Part shown: positions 16,184-24,531 of the stretch, one piece after another
Position numbering within the stretch: position 1 is the stretch's first letter
Layout of the letters: every line of letters starts with the position of its first letter
NCBI RefSeq assembly: GCF_900476375.1
Contig: NZ_UPPP01000079.1
Coordinates: 1-53,267, forward strand
From: Allolucifera butyrica
Lineage (GTDB): Bacteria; Bacillota; Negativicutes; Sporomusales; UPPP01
Length of the DNA stretch: 53,267 nt
Direction of reading: 5' to 3'
Made by a program: the position numbers and the translations under genes
The notes under the pieces: generated by a model
Seen by the model: the letters and a program-made list of their open reading frames with translations, nothing else
Told to the model about the DNA's origin: nothing
Database searches by the model: none

Positions 16184-16480
16184 TTAGCCATTAATATCAA
16201 GGTCGAAATGGTTATCCGATACGTGAAGATGGAATTCGTTTTCATTGTCTTCGTGCCAACGATACCAATCATGCCATTCTCTGGCGTGTACTTCCCGCCA
16301 GTGTCTGTCACCGCTATGCTCTCTCCATTCCCGGTCACGCTCGCGCCATGACCGCTCATGGTCTCTCCACATTTGCTCGTGGTACGCCCGGCCGTGATGA
16401 TGATAGCCGTCAGCGTATGCGGCTAAAGGAAAGATGCTAACGGCAACGAGAACTGCTAATAAAACGAAAAGCTTTTTCAT
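16184..16480 (-). CDS. Secreted His/Trp/Arg-rich small protein
   Basis: 98 residues. Signal peptide 1-23 (MKKLFVLLAVLVAVSIFPL, cut near AYA-DG). The mature part has HHHGRAYHEQMWRDHERSWR and repeated WRE/RER/HW units, then EFHLHVSDNHFDLDING. The many His residues in a periplasmic or surface protein next to metal genes suggest metal binding; this is inference. Ribosome site AAAGGATGG. A direct-repeat promoter module (16527-16545) lies just upstream. Confidence 0.7.
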   Translation of the reverse strand: MKKLFVLLAVLVAVSIFPLAAYADGYHHHGRAYHEQMWRDHERSWRERDREWREHSGDRHWREVHAREWHDWYRWHEDNENEFHLHVSDNHFDLDING

Positions 16481-16526
16481 CTAGAAACACCATCCTTTAT
16501 GATTTGCCTTAATCATAAGGGATAAC

Positions 16527-16545
16527 TGTGACAAAAGCATGACAA
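16527..16545 (-). promoter_or_regulatory. Direct-repeat promoter module, copy 2
   Basis: On the minus strand TTGTCA and TTGTCACA are 11 bp apart, followed by TATGAT. It serves the His-rich secreted protein gene. Same design as 11382-11400 and 21069-21087. Confidence 0.5.
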
Positions 16546-16579
16546 GATAAAAACGTATTTTTTACTTCCTGCGGTAACA

Positions 16580-16590
16580 CCCTATTAGGG
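16580..16590. promoter_or_regulatory. Palindrome before hcp
   Basis: CCCTATTAGGG, a perfect 11-bp dyad about 50 bp before the hcp start. It may be an operator for a nitrosative-stress or redox regulator; no family can be assigned. Confidence 0.3.
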
Positions 16591-16641
16591 AAGAGTGCTG
16601 ATAATTTACAGATCAGATAGGGAAAGGGAGATGAACTCGAT

Positions 16642-18276
16642 ATGTTTTGTAATCAGTGCGAACAGACCGCCCGGGGAAAAGGCTGCACCGTGCGGGGGGT
16701 GTGCGGAAAAACGCCGGAAGTGTCCGACATGCAGGACTTGTTAATGCATGCATTACGAGGTCTGGCTCATTTTGCCGGCGAGGGGCGGAGAGTGGGCGTC
16801 ATAGACCCGGATACCGACCGGTTTACTGCCAAGGCCATCTTTAGTACCCTTACGAATGTCAATTTTGACGCCAAGCGGGTACAGGAGCTGATTGAGCAAT
16901 GCGTTGGACATCGTGAGCGTCTGAAGGAAAAGGTGGCCAGCGCCGGCGGCAAAACCCGGTTTGAGGACCCGGCTGCTGGTTTCACACCCGCTGCCAGCCT
17001 GGACGAGCTGATAAAACAAGGCCGGTCGGTCGGTCAGGTATGGAACTCCAACCTTGATGAAGATACCCAATCGGTTCAACAGATTCTAGTCTTTGGCATC
17101 CGGGGACTGGCTGCCTATGCGGACCATGCCGCTATTCTCGGCCAGGAGGATGCCAGCGTGTATACCTTCATCTATGAGGCGCTTTCCAGCCTGGTCAGAA
17201 CAGACCTCTCCCTAAACGATTGGGTCGCTCTTGCCCTGAAGTGCGGGGAGGTAAATTTTTTGGCTTTGGAACTGCTTGACAAAGCGAATACCAGTGCATA
17301 CGGGCATCCGGTACCGACCCCGGTCCCGCTGGACCACTTGAAAGGGAAATGCATTCTCGTTTCGGGCCATGACCTAAAAGACCTGGCCGGTTTATTAGAA
17401 CAGACCGAGGGCAAAGGAATTACTGTTTATACCCATGGTGAAATGCTTCCCGCCCATGGTTATCCAAAACTGAAAGCGCACAAACATCTCTATGGCCATT
17501 TTGGCACGGCATGGCAAAATCAACGCCAGGAGTTCGAACGGTTTCCCGGGGCTATTCTCATGACTACCAACTGTATTCAAGAGCCCAGGGATGTTTATCG
17601 GGATAATATATTTACCACAGGTATGGTGGGATGGCCCGGTATACAGCATGTAAAGAACGGAGAATTCGGACCGGTAATTGAAAAGGCGCGGGCAATGCCG
17701 GGTTTTGGAGCAGATGAGGATAAGGGCAAGGTTATGGTGGGTTTTGCCCATAATACCGTCCTCAGCATAGCGGACAAAGTCATAGAAGGTGTGAAAACCG
17801 GCGCCATCAGGCATTTTGTTTTAGTAGCCGGTTGTGATGGCGCTAAACCGGGGCGCAATTACTATACTGAGCTGGTGGAGAAATTACCCGGGGACACGGT
17901 GGTCTTAACCCTTGCCTGCGGCAAATTCCGTTTCTTTGACAAACAACTGGGCGATATAGGCGGTATTCCCAGGCTTTTAGATGTAGGCCAATGCAACGAT
18001 GCTTACTCGGCAGTTAAAATTGCACTGGCTCTGGCCAGCGCATTTAATTGCGGAGTTAATGAACTGCCCCTTTCCCTGGTGCTTTCCTGGTACGAGCAAA
18101 AGGCGGTTTCGATCCTGCTGACTTTGCTTCATCTCGGCATAAAGGACATCCGCCTTGGCCCCAGTTTACCCGCTTTTGTCTCCCCCAATGTTCTTGATGT
18201 GTTAGTGAAAAACTTTGGCCTCAAACCGACCAAAACGCCGGATGAGGACATCGCCGCCATTCTGGGGCGGAAATAA
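16642..18276 (+). CDS. hcp: Hybrid cluster protein / hydroxylamine reductase
   Basis: 544 residues, full length. The N-terminal cubane ligands are C3-x2-C6-x8-C15-x5-C21 (MFCNQCEQTARGKGC), the spacing of class I Hcp of anaerobes. Hybrid Fe-S-O cluster ligands follow in the C-terminal half (TTNCIQEP, VAGCDGAKPGRNYYTE, LACGKFRF, DVGQCNDAYSA). Hcp reduces NO or hydroxylamine and counters nitrosative stress. Followed after 37 bp by a DUF438 protein in the same operon. Confidence 0.95.
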   Translation: MFCNQCEQTARGKGCTVRGVCGKTPEVSDMQDLLMHALRGLAHFAGEGRRVGVIDPDTDRFTAKAIFSTLTNVNFDAKRVQELIEQCVGHRERLKEKVASAGGKTRFEDPAAGFTPAASLDELIKQGRSVGQVWNSNLDEDTQSVQQILVFGIRGLAAYADHAAILGQEDASVYTFIYEALSSLVRTDLSLNDWVALALKCGEVNFLALELLDKANTSAYGHPVPTPVPLDHLKGKCILVSGHDLKDLAGLLEQTEGKGITVYTHGEMLPAHGYPKLKAHKHLYGHFGTAWQNQRQEFERFPGAILMTTNCIQEPRDVYRDNIFTTGMVGWPGIQHVKNGEFGPVIEKARAMPGFGADEDKGKVMVGFAHNTVLSIADKVIEGVKTGAIRHFVLVAGCDGAKPGRNYYTELVEKLPGDTVVLTLACGKFRFFDKQLGDIGGIPRLLDVGQCNDAYSAVKIALALASAFNCGVNELPLSLVLSWYEQKAVSILLTLLHLGIKDIRLGPSLPAFVSPNVLDVLVKNFGLKPTKTPDEDIAAILGRK

Positions 18277-18313
18277 CAGGACAAATTTTGCAACAGATCG
18301 GGGGAGGTAAAAC

Positions 18314-19540
18314 ATGAGTGAGCTGATCAAAAACCGGGAATACAGACAAAAAGCGGTCAAGGAGATCATTCGGGAACTGCATCAGGGCAAACCGGTAGAG
18401 GAAGTAAAAGAAAAGTTTGATGCGATTGCCAAGGATTTGGAGCCTGCCGAACTGTCGCTTATTGAGCAAAGTCTAATCAATGAAGGACTGGCGATAAAGG
18501 AAGTCCAACGGCTGTGCGATGTGCATGCCGCTGTTTTCCGTGATGCCTTGGAAAAGAATCCTGAGTTGTCTGTTCCGCCCGGACATCCCGTAGATATTTT
18601 AGTTCATGAGAACCGGGCAATTGATAAACTAATCAGACAAGAGGTAATGCCCATCCTTGGCGAATTGGCGCAGGCGGCAGCCGAAACTGAAAAAGCGGCC
18701 GTTTTGAAGCTGGCCGAAAAACTGAATTTGCTTTGGGATGTGGATAAACATTATCGGCGTAAGGAAGATTTGATTTTTCCCTTTCTGGAAAAGTACGAGA
18801 TTACCGGTCCGCCCAAAGTGATGTGGGGTGTCGATGATAAAATCAGAGACCTGCTAAAAGAAGCCAAAAGTTTGATCAGCCATTATCAACCGGCCAACCG
18901 GCAGCCGTTGGTCGCCAGGATGGAGGAAGCCATAGCCCAAATTGATGAAATGATTTTTAAGGAAGAAAAAATTCTTTTTCCAATGGCGGTCCAAACCCTG
19001 AGCGAAGATGAGTGGTATCAAGTCCTGCAGGACAGCGACGAAATCGGATATTGTCTGGTCGAACCCCGCCGCAACTGGAAACCGGTGCGCGAAAATGTGA
19101 CTGCCGGCAAGGACAGTCTGGCCAACGGGTATGAGCAAGGTTATATCAAGTTTGGAACCGGTGTCCTTTCTCCTCAGGAGATTGAGCTTATTTTCAGCCA
19201 CTTGCCGGTGGATATTACATTCGTTGACAAGCATGGGGCGGTCAAGTTTTTTTCCGCCGGCAAAGAGCGGATTTTTCCCCGCGCCAGGACTATTATCGGC
19301 CGCAAAGTAGAAAACTGCCATCCTCCTGCCAGTGTTCATATTGTGGAAAAAATCGTTGAGGATTTCAAGAACGGCAGTAAGGACCAGGAAAATTTCTGGC
19401 TGGAATTGGGCGGGAAGTTTGTCTATATCCGCTATTTTGCCGTAAAAGACGAGACAGGGGATTTTGCCGGTGTCCTGGAAGTTACTCAGGATATAAAGCC
19501 AATTCAGGCCATAGCAGGGGAAAAGCGGATTGCGGATTAG
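18314..19540 (+). CDS. DUF438 / hemerythrin-like / PAS protein
   Basis: 408 residues. The DUF438 domain (about 10-80, EYRQKAVKEIIRELHQGKP) is followed by a hemerythrin-type HHE region (about 95-235). That region holds the di-iron ligand-like motifs HPVDILVHENRAID, HYRRKEDLIFPFLEK and FKEEKILFPMA. A PAS domain lies at about 290-400 (VDITFVDKHGAVKFFSAGKE). Such proteins commonly accompany hcp and are thought to bind O2 or NO or repair iron centres. Ribosome site GGGGGAGG. A terminator follows at 19552-19590. Confidence 0.9.
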   Translation: MSELIKNREYRQKAVKEIIRELHQGKPVEEVKEKFDAIAKDLEPAELSLIEQSLINEGLAIKEVQRLCDVHAAVFRDALEKNPELSVPPGHPVDILVHENRAIDKLIRQEVMPILGELAQAAAETEKAAVLKLAEKLNLLWDVDKHYRRKEDLIFPFLEKYEITGPPKVMWGVDDKIRDLLKEAKSLISHYQPANRQPLVARMEEAIAQIDEMIFKEEKILFPMAVQTLSEDEWYQVLQDSDEIGYCLVEPRRNWKPVRENVTAGKDSLANGYEQGYIKFGTGVLSPQEIELIFSHLPVDITFVDKHGAVKFFSAGKERIFPRARTIIGRKVENCHPPASVHIVEKIVEDFKNGSKDQENFWLELGGKFVYIRYFAVKDETGDFAGVLEVTQDIKPIQAIAGEKRIAD

Positions 19541-19551
19541 AAAAAATAAAG

Positions 19552-19590
19552 GGTAGCACTAATTACGGCACCAAAGTAATCAGTACTACC
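19552..19590 (+). terminator. Terminator of the hcp operon
   Basis: Fifteen-base stem (GGTAGCACTAATTAC pairing with GTAATCAGTACTACC, two G-T pairs), then TTTTGTT. Confidence 0.8.
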
Positions 19591-19646
19591 TTTTGTTATT
19601 GGATCAATGCGTATAGTAGATGGTCTTCTTTGGATATATTACATTT

Positions 19647-19871
19647 TTATTTTACCCATTCTCTATCTGTTTCCCATACCCAAAGACGAAGACTGCCGCA
19701 AGATTTACATATATCAGCATATACCGGCTCGCATTGCTGCATCCCCAGCAGTGCGTCTTTCTTGCCATATACCGGACCTACAGTGTAATGCGCATCCGAG
19801 TGGGCTCTCACAAATTTAACCCCCTTTTCAATATCTTTACTGCCGCAATAGATACATTTTTCATTATCCAC
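19647..19871 (-). CDS. Small zinc-ribbon protein
   Basis: 74 residues from GTG 19871 behind GAGGGGG. CxxC knuckles at C6/C9 (CIYCGSKDIEKGVKF) and C55/C58 (CKSCGSLRLWVWET) make a zinc ribbon. The centre is HSDAHYTVGPVYGKKDALLG. It lies 51 bp downstream of the zinc-ribbon/L12 protein on the same strand and may share its transcript. Function unknown. Confidence 0.65.
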   Translation of the reverse strand: MDNEKCIYCGSKDIEKGVKFVRAHSDAHYTVGPVYGKKDALLGMQQCEPVYADICKSCGSLRLWVWETDREWVK

Positions 19872-19922
19872 AGTTAATCCCCCTCAGTTTATTCGGCATT
19901 TAGGTTAATTTCCATATTGTAA

Positions 19923-20669
19923 CTAATACCAGCCAAAAAACCGTCCTTCTAAAAGTAATGCCATGACTGCAGCAAATACTGCTGATATCCACCAAAAAAC
20001 AGTTCCCCGGTAGGAACAAATTGTCATGAGAACTAAACGGCACAGCCAAAACAGTATTGGAAAAAGTATCATCTTTCCCAATATATCCATCAGAATGAAC
20101 CCCATTTGCACTGTGAAAGGGAGACCTACCTTTCCATAGGGGCTGCCTGCAAGGCTGTAGTGCCCTGTGTTTCCCGTAACCAGATTAAGTAACATCGCCA
20201 GAAAGATGCCGCAAACAATAATACCCATGGTTCCCAAATATAAATGCCAGATCGTGCCAATTAAACTGTTTCCCGCAGGCTCCGATTGAGCCTGTGGTTT
20301 TGGTGTTTCTAGTTTTTTTGATCCTGCAGCTACAATCTCAACTTGGGCACCAACGTTGGCAAATTGCAAACGGCTTGCTTCGGCCTCCTTGTAAGATACA
20401 CCCGCTTGAATAATAGATGGTATCATATCTACTAAGTCTTTAGCTTTTTTAAGACCCAGACGGGGAGCTATATCGCGAATAACATTAATCGTGCTGATTT
20501 TATTGGGACCGGCGTTAACAAGTATTAAATCAAACTCCGCAGTATTCTTCTGTACCACCTCCCGTAGCATAACTTTAGTTCCGCAGTACAGGCAAAAACC
20601 GCTTTCCCCAGCATCGTCGAGCTGAATTTCTTTACCGCAATTTGTACATCTAGCTGTTATTAGTGACAC
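19923..20669 (-). CDS. Zinc ribbon + L7/L12 C-terminal-like domain + membrane protein
   Basis: 248 residues from GTG 20669 behind GGGGAGG. An N-terminal zinc ribbon (CTNCGKEIQLDD ... CLYCGTKV, 8-32) is followed by a domain clearly like the ribosomal L7/L12 C-terminal domain (about 45-112: FDLILVNAGPNKISTINVIR, GLKKAKDLVDMIP). There the GLKEAKDLVE-type helix binds translation GTPases in ribosomes. Then come a linker and about four membrane helices (145-248). So an L12-like module is tethered to the cytoplasmic membrane face. Role unknown. Confidence 0.75.
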   Translation of the reverse strand: MSLITARCTNCGKEIQLDDAGESGFCLYCGTKVMLREVVQKNTAEFDLILVNAGPNKISTINVIRDIAPRLGLKKAKDLVDMIPSIIQAGVSYKEAEASRLQFANVGAQVEIVAAGSKKLETPKPQAQSEPAGNSLIGTIWHLYLGTMGIIVCGIFLAMLLNLVTGNTGHYSLAGSPYGKVGLPFTVQMGFILMDILGKMILFPILFWLCRLVLMTICSYRGTVFWWISAVFAAVMALLLEGRFFGWY

Positions 20670-20785
20670 ACTAATTCCTCCCCGTAGTTTTGTGCTTACC
20701 AGCGGATTAGTAAAACTCTCCCACCCCAGGTCCTTTCCCCTTTTGCTTCACTTGCACTCGCACCTTAAAAATAATACTTTGATTT

Positions 20786-20845
20786 GGGATAAAACAAAAC
20801 TCCTGCCAAATTCTATATATTAGGACAGAAGTTTATTATTCATTC
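20786..20845 (+). repeat. Dispersed hairpin repeat family A, copy 3
   Basis: ACAAAACTCCTGCCAAATTC ... GGACAGAAGTTTATTATTC. The right arm is mutated (GGACAG for GGGCAG), so the stem is weaker than in copy 2. Confidence 0.75.
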
Positions 20846-20962
20846 GTAACGTGGCTCAATTTTTACCGGCTATAATAAAGATTGTTAATAAATCTCACTA
20901 TGAAGCCTATAACTTCTGATTTTAGCAAGTGTTCAAAAAACTATTTTCCTATTACTTCATGA

Positions 20963-21007
20963 ATTCCCATATTCCTCCTTTGTTTTAAATAAAAGGGATA
21001 AAAGTCC
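20963..21007 (-). repeat. Dispersed repeat family C, copy 2
   Basis: Matches 5651-5695 (CCTTTGTTTTAAAT then GGGATAAAAG) and is likewise followed by a hairpin on the plus side. Confidence 0.55.
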
Positions 21008-21068
21008 CTATTTACTAGGACTATATAACCATATGGAAAATTTTCCTTTTTAAAGATTACAACAATTT

Positions 21069-21087
21069 TGTGACAAAAAGGTGACAA
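21069..21087 (-). promoter_or_regulatory. Direct-repeat promoter module, copy 3 (orphan)
   Basis: On the minus strand the block is TTGTCACA preceded by TGTCACC 11 bp earlier. It is homologous over about 60 bp to the region before the gene at 11499, including AAAATTTTCCATA and GGTTATA further on. No intact gene follows for about 390 bp. Confidence 0.5.
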
Positions 21088-21125
21088 AAAAACCGGCCAT
21101 TTACCGATAAATCTTTATTATATCC

Positions 21126-21176
21126 GGACGGGGTTATCGACACACAGGGTCATTAACCCCATCCCCTGCCAGTTTT
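21126..21176 (+). repeat. Dispersed repeat family B, copy 1
   Basis: GGACGGGGTTATCGACACAC ... CATTAACCCCATCCCC. Outer arms pair GGGGTT with AACCCC. One base of the inner GTGTC arm is missing compared with the other copies. Confidence 0.75.
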
Positions 21177-21316
21177 CCATCAGGATGTCTCCGGCGGCCG
21201 TTGACTTTCTTCAGCCTGTCAAGATCAACGATCCCCTCCCGCGGGGGGATGGAAGGATTTTTGCATCTACCGTCGAAATATCTTTGAAAACCTATTTTTC
21301 CCGAGGAGGGGTATTT

Positions 21317-21646
21317 GTGAAAGTCGGTATTCTGCGATGCCAGCAAACAGAAGACCTATGTCCGGGCTCTACCGATTTTAAGGTAGCTAAAGAGGGAACC
21401 CTTGCTTTCCAGGAAACAGGGCCGGTTGAAGTCATCGGGTTTGTTTCGTGTGGTGGATGCCCTGGCAAGAGAGCGGTAGCCCGCGCGAAAATGTTGGTAG
21501 ACAGAGGCGCTGAGGTGATTGTGTTCGCATCCTGTATGTCCAAAGGTAACCCCATTGGCTTTCCTTGCCCGCACTTCGCCCAAATAAGGGAAGCAGTCGC
21601 AAAGAAGGTTGGGCCGAACGTCAAAATTATTGATTGGACCCACTGA
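21317..21646 (+). CDS. CGGC-domain protein
   Basis: 109 residues from GTG 21317, 5 bp after GAGGAGGGG. Earlier in-frame codons (from 21185) lie in non-coding sequence. Contains the family signature VGFVSCGGCPGKRAVARA and further Cys in CQQTEDLCPG, FASCMSKG and FPCPH. The family is found mainly in anaerobes and probably binds metal or a redox group through its CGGC motif; function is not established. Followed by a perfect 15-bp terminator stem. Confidence 0.85.
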   Translation: MKVGILRCQQTEDLCPGSTDFKVAKEGTLAFQETGPVEVIGFVSCGGCPGKRAVARAKMLVDRGAEVIVFASCMSKGNPIGFPCPHFAQIREAVAKKVGPNVKIIDWTH

Positions 21647-21705
21647 AGAGAATCTAGAAAGCAATCGTCGCTCCTGTCAATCCAGAAAAGGGACGTTGTT
21701 TTTTA

Positions 21706-21746
21706 AAGGCCCTTAAAACCAAGTAATACAAGGTTTTAAGGGCCTT
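21706..21746. terminator. Bidirectional terminator
   Basis: Perfect 15-base arms AAGGCCCTTAAAACC and complement around an 11-base loop, between the convergent CGGC and cdaR genes; TTTTTT precedes and TTATT follows. Confidence 0.85.
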
Positions 21747-21783
21747 ATTGCATCTTTTGAAGAAGAAGCAAGGTGCGCTCCTA

Positions 21784-22959
21784 TTAATCTATGTGAAGAT
21801 GATTAAAAAGTAGTCTGAGCAAGATTGCATCCTCTATGCAATGGGATGGGTCTAATCCTGTTTCGTTTCTCAGGCAGTCCAAGCGGTACAAGAGGGTATT
21901 ACGATGGATATGAAGACAAGCGGCCGTTGCTTTGACGTTCAGATTGTTGTTTAATAGCGCTAGAATGGTTTGTTTCATTTCTTTATTGTGGAAATTTGTG
22001 CCGGCAAAAGATTTTACGATATACTGCAAGGAAGGTCGTATGGAAGTTTCAACAGCCTTATTTAGTGCATAACGGACGATGATATCATGGTCATATATGG
22101 TGCGAATGCTTGCATGCTTAGTGCATTGTGTCAGGCAATATTGGGCTTGTTCATAAGAAATATGATATTCGCAAAGCGAATTTGCGACAGCGCCTATACC
22201 GCAAAAGAACTCGATTTGATTGTTCATGGAAAGCGTAGCAAGCAATCTTTCCGCCCATTGATGAATTTCTTTGTTCTCAAACGCTGTAAAAGCTTTGAGA
22301 ATAATTAATTTTTCTCCCAGCACTATGGCCAAATCTTGTTCGGAAAGTAAAACATTTTCATTGATTCTTTGGATAGCTATATTGGTAGTACGTTCTAGAA
22401 CCAATTCGGATGATCCGTATTCAGAAGTGTAACTGTTAATTAGTTTTGCTAAGTCAAGCAGTACCACTGTACGGGGCAGATCTAAGTTTAGTCCCAGCGT
22501 TTTAGCGATTCTTTTTATTTTGGGTGGAATCTGGTCGGCAGTGTTGGAAAGGATAAAATCCACGAATTTTTCACGCAGTAAATATTCCGAACGGATTTCT
22601 TTTTGCAGTAATTCATGTTCTAAGATCAGCTCGGTTATTGCTTTCACAAGATAGCTGATCGAACGTACTTCATCCGGATTTCCGAACACTCCGACTACGC
22701 CGATTATTTGGTCATCAAATACAATAGGCAGATTTACGCCCTGTAAAGCGCCGGGGTATAACGGAAGCTCGTTAGGTGAGATTTCAATCACGGATTCGGT
22801 ATCAATAACATCTTTAGCGCCTTTATGAAAGGTTTTATAACGGTCGGGATGCCCGGTGGCAATAATGATGCCTTCGCGATTAAATATATTTACATTTCTG
22901 TGTACCAAATTCATTACGGTATCTACTATTTTTTGTGCTAATTCATCCGATAAGACCAT
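21784..22959 (-). CDS. cdaR: Sugar-diacid/glycerate regulator CdaR
   Basis: 391 residues. An N-terminal diacid-recognition domain (1-130: IIIATGHPDRYKTFHKGA, LPLYPGALQGVNLPIVFD) and a central GGDEF-like spacer lead to a C-terminal PucR-type helix-turn-helix (LNVKATAACLHIHRNTLLYR, about 350-370). CdaR activates uptake and use of D-glucarate, galactarate and glycerate in response to these acids. Divergent from the GntP permease; glycerate kinase is downstream of that, consistent with D-glycerate as effector. Start ATG behind AGAAGGGGG. Confidence 0.9.
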   Translation of the reverse strand: MVLSDELAQKIVDTVMNLVHRNVNIFNREGIIIATGHPDRYKTFHKGAKDVIDTESVIEISPNELPLYPGALQGVNLPIVFDDQIIGVVGVFGNPDEVRSISYLVKAITELILEHELLQKEIRSEYLLREKFVDFILSNTADQIPPKIKRIAKTLGLNLDLPRTVVLLDLAKLINSYTSEYGSSELVLERTTNIAIQRINENVLLSEQDLAIVLGEKLIILKAFTAFENKEIHQWAERLLATLSMNNQIEFFCGIGAVANSLCEYHISYEQAQYCLTQCTKHASIRTIYDHDIIVRYALNKAVETSIRPSLQYIVKSFAGTNFHNKEMKQTILALLNNNLNVKATAACLHIHRNTLLYRLDCLRNETGLDPSHCIEDAILLRLLFNHLHID

Positions 22960-23163
22960 TCCGTTCCCCCTTCTAATTTAGTTATTTTGCACAAAGAATA
23001 TCAATAATTATCAGATTTTTCTGTTTTAACAACAATTGTCTGACTGCCATGGAAGCTTTACAATTATTATATAAGGTAATTCAAAACTATTAAAGTCTTA
23101 ATTTTCGTAAAAGGAGGATATTTGTGCAAAAGAACTATATGTACTAAAGGAAGGAGAATGGGA
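22960..23163. promoter_or_regulatory. Divergent cdaR / permease control region with a mini-ORF
   Basis: Contains the dyad ACAATTGT near 23032 and AT-rich promoter-like sequence (about 23059-23075). A strong ribosome site AAAGGAGG at 23110-23117 is followed by GTG 23124 and a 7-codon frame ending TAA at 23147, which lies in the permease gene's own ribosome site (AAGGAAGGAG). A leader peptide that couples translation is possible. A TTG at 23122 could instead extend the permease N-terminus. Confidence 0.35.
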
Positions 23164-24501
23164 ATGGAAACTGCAGGAATGATTTTAGTTTTGGTGCTGG
23201 CAATTGCCTTAATTATTTTTTTAACGGTGCGCATTAAAGTGCATGCTTTTGTTGCTTTGCTTACTGCTTGTTTTTTTATCGGATTTTTTACGGGAATGCC
23301 ATTAGATAAGATTTTAAAATCCATTGAGACAGGTATCGGGGGATTCTTGGGTATGCTGGCCCCCATTCTGGCCCTGGGGGCTATTGTAGGTAAAATGATG
23401 GAAATATCAGGCGGAGCAGAACGGTTAGCCCGTACTATGATCCGCGTGTTAGGGAAACGAAATACGCATTGGGCCCTTATGATTGTCGGGTATATTTGCG
23501 GGATACCGGTCTTTTTCCAGGTAGGTATTGTGCTTTTGATGCCATTATTGTTTTGTGTGGCCATTGAAGCCGGAATGTCTTTGGTAATGATTGGAGTCCC
23601 CATGATTATTGGGCTTTTGACGGTGCACTGTATGGTTCCGCCCCATCCGGCTGCTACTGCGGTTGCAGTTGGATTGAATGCGGATATCGGCAAGGTAATT
23701 TTATATGGTCTTATTGTAGGATTCCCGGCTGCAGCTATTGCTGGACCAGTTTTTGGCAAAATGGTAGGAAATAAATTTACATTAAATCCGCCGAAACATC
23801 TTTGCAAGACTGAACCTACTCCGGAAGCAGAACTTCCGACGTTTGGGATTACACTGCTTACTATACTCTTTCCTCTTATACTAATGATTTCCAAAACCCT
23901 TTTGGAGTTTTTCCTTGGTAAAGCGCATCCGGCAATGATCTATATTAATTTTATTGGTTCTCCGATTACAGCGTTGTTTTTAGCAGTACTCTTGTCCTAT
24001 TGGACGCTTGGGGTAAACAGGGGTATGTCTATGCAGCAACTGCAAAAATTCAGTGAAGTTGCCATAGGGCCGATGGCGGCGATATTACTGGTTATTGGCG
24101 CCAGCGGGGCTTTTAATCAAATTTTGATGGACAGTGGAATCGGCAATGCTATTAAATCAGTTTTGATGGCTTGGCACATTAATCCTTTGATATTGGCCTG
24201 GTGTGTTGCCGCTGTTATGAGGTTTGCCGTAGGGGGTGCAACGATTGCCATGATTACGGCAGTAGGGCTGGTTACGCCGGTTTTGGCGACGTATCCGGGG
24301 CTTGACCCGGCTTTGGTAGCTGTTGCGATTGGCGCCGGCGCTATTGGATTTTCCCATGTGAATGATCCGGGGTTTTGGTTTGTAAAAGAATATTTCGGCA
24401 TGCAGATGGGAGATCTTTTTAAAACTTATACGTTATCTACAACAATCGCTTCCGTTGTGGGATTGATTTCGCTGCTGTTATTTAGCTTAGTTATAAGCTG
24501 A
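23164..24501 (+). CDS. gntP: GntP-family gluconate/glycerate permease
   Basis: 445 residues from ATG 23164 (7 bp after AAGGAAGGAG). Ten to twelve or more hydrophobic helices with GntP-family blocks PPHPAATAVAVGLNADIGKV, GGATIAMITAVGLVTPV and FSHVNDPGFWFVKEYF. It imports gluconate-like sugar acids with protons. The operon setting (CdaR, glycerate kinase) favours D-glycerate or an aldarate as substrate. Followed after 30 bp by the MBL gene. Confidence 0.9.
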   Translation: METAGMILVLVLAIALIIFLTVRIKVHAFVALLTACFFIGFFTGMPLDKILKSIETGIGGFLGMLAPILALGAIVGKMMEISGGAERLARTMIRVLGKRNTHWALMIVGYICGIPVFFQVGIVLLMPLLFCVAIEAGMSLVMIGVPMIIGLLTVHCMVPPHPAATAVAVGLNADIGKVILYGLIVGFPAAAIAGPVFGKMVGNKFTLNPPKHLCKTEPTPEAELPTFGITLLTILFPLILMISKTLLEFFLGKAHPAMIYINFIGSPITALFLAVLLSYWTLGVNRGMSMQQLQKFSEVAIGPMAAILLVIGASGAFNQILMDSGIGNAIKSVLMAWHINPLILAWCVAAVMRFAVGGATIAMITAVGLVTPVLATYPGLDPALVAVAIGAGAIGFSHVNDPGFWFVKEYFGMQMGDLFKTYTLSTTIASVVGLISLLLFSLVIS

Positions 24502-24531
24502 CATACATTTTATTAGGAGGAGGCATTTTTA

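Larger units (their letters stand above)
20670..21316. other. Gene-free stretch packed with repeats
   Basis: Holds family A copy 3 (20786-20845), family C copy 2 (20963-21007) and a hairpin GTCCCTA-type near 21004-21021. It also holds promoter module copy 3 (21069-21087), family B copy 1 (21126-21176) and a GC-rich dyad ATCCCC/GGGGAT at about 21229-21251. On the minus strand AAAGGAGGAATATG near 20970-20985 starts only a 9-codon frame. It looks like the remains of a lost gene. Confidence 0.6.

Noticed and set aside
23067..23894. A 275-residue minus-strand frame opposite the permease
   Set aside because: Low-complexity shadow of the hydrophobic permease; no start signal or domain.
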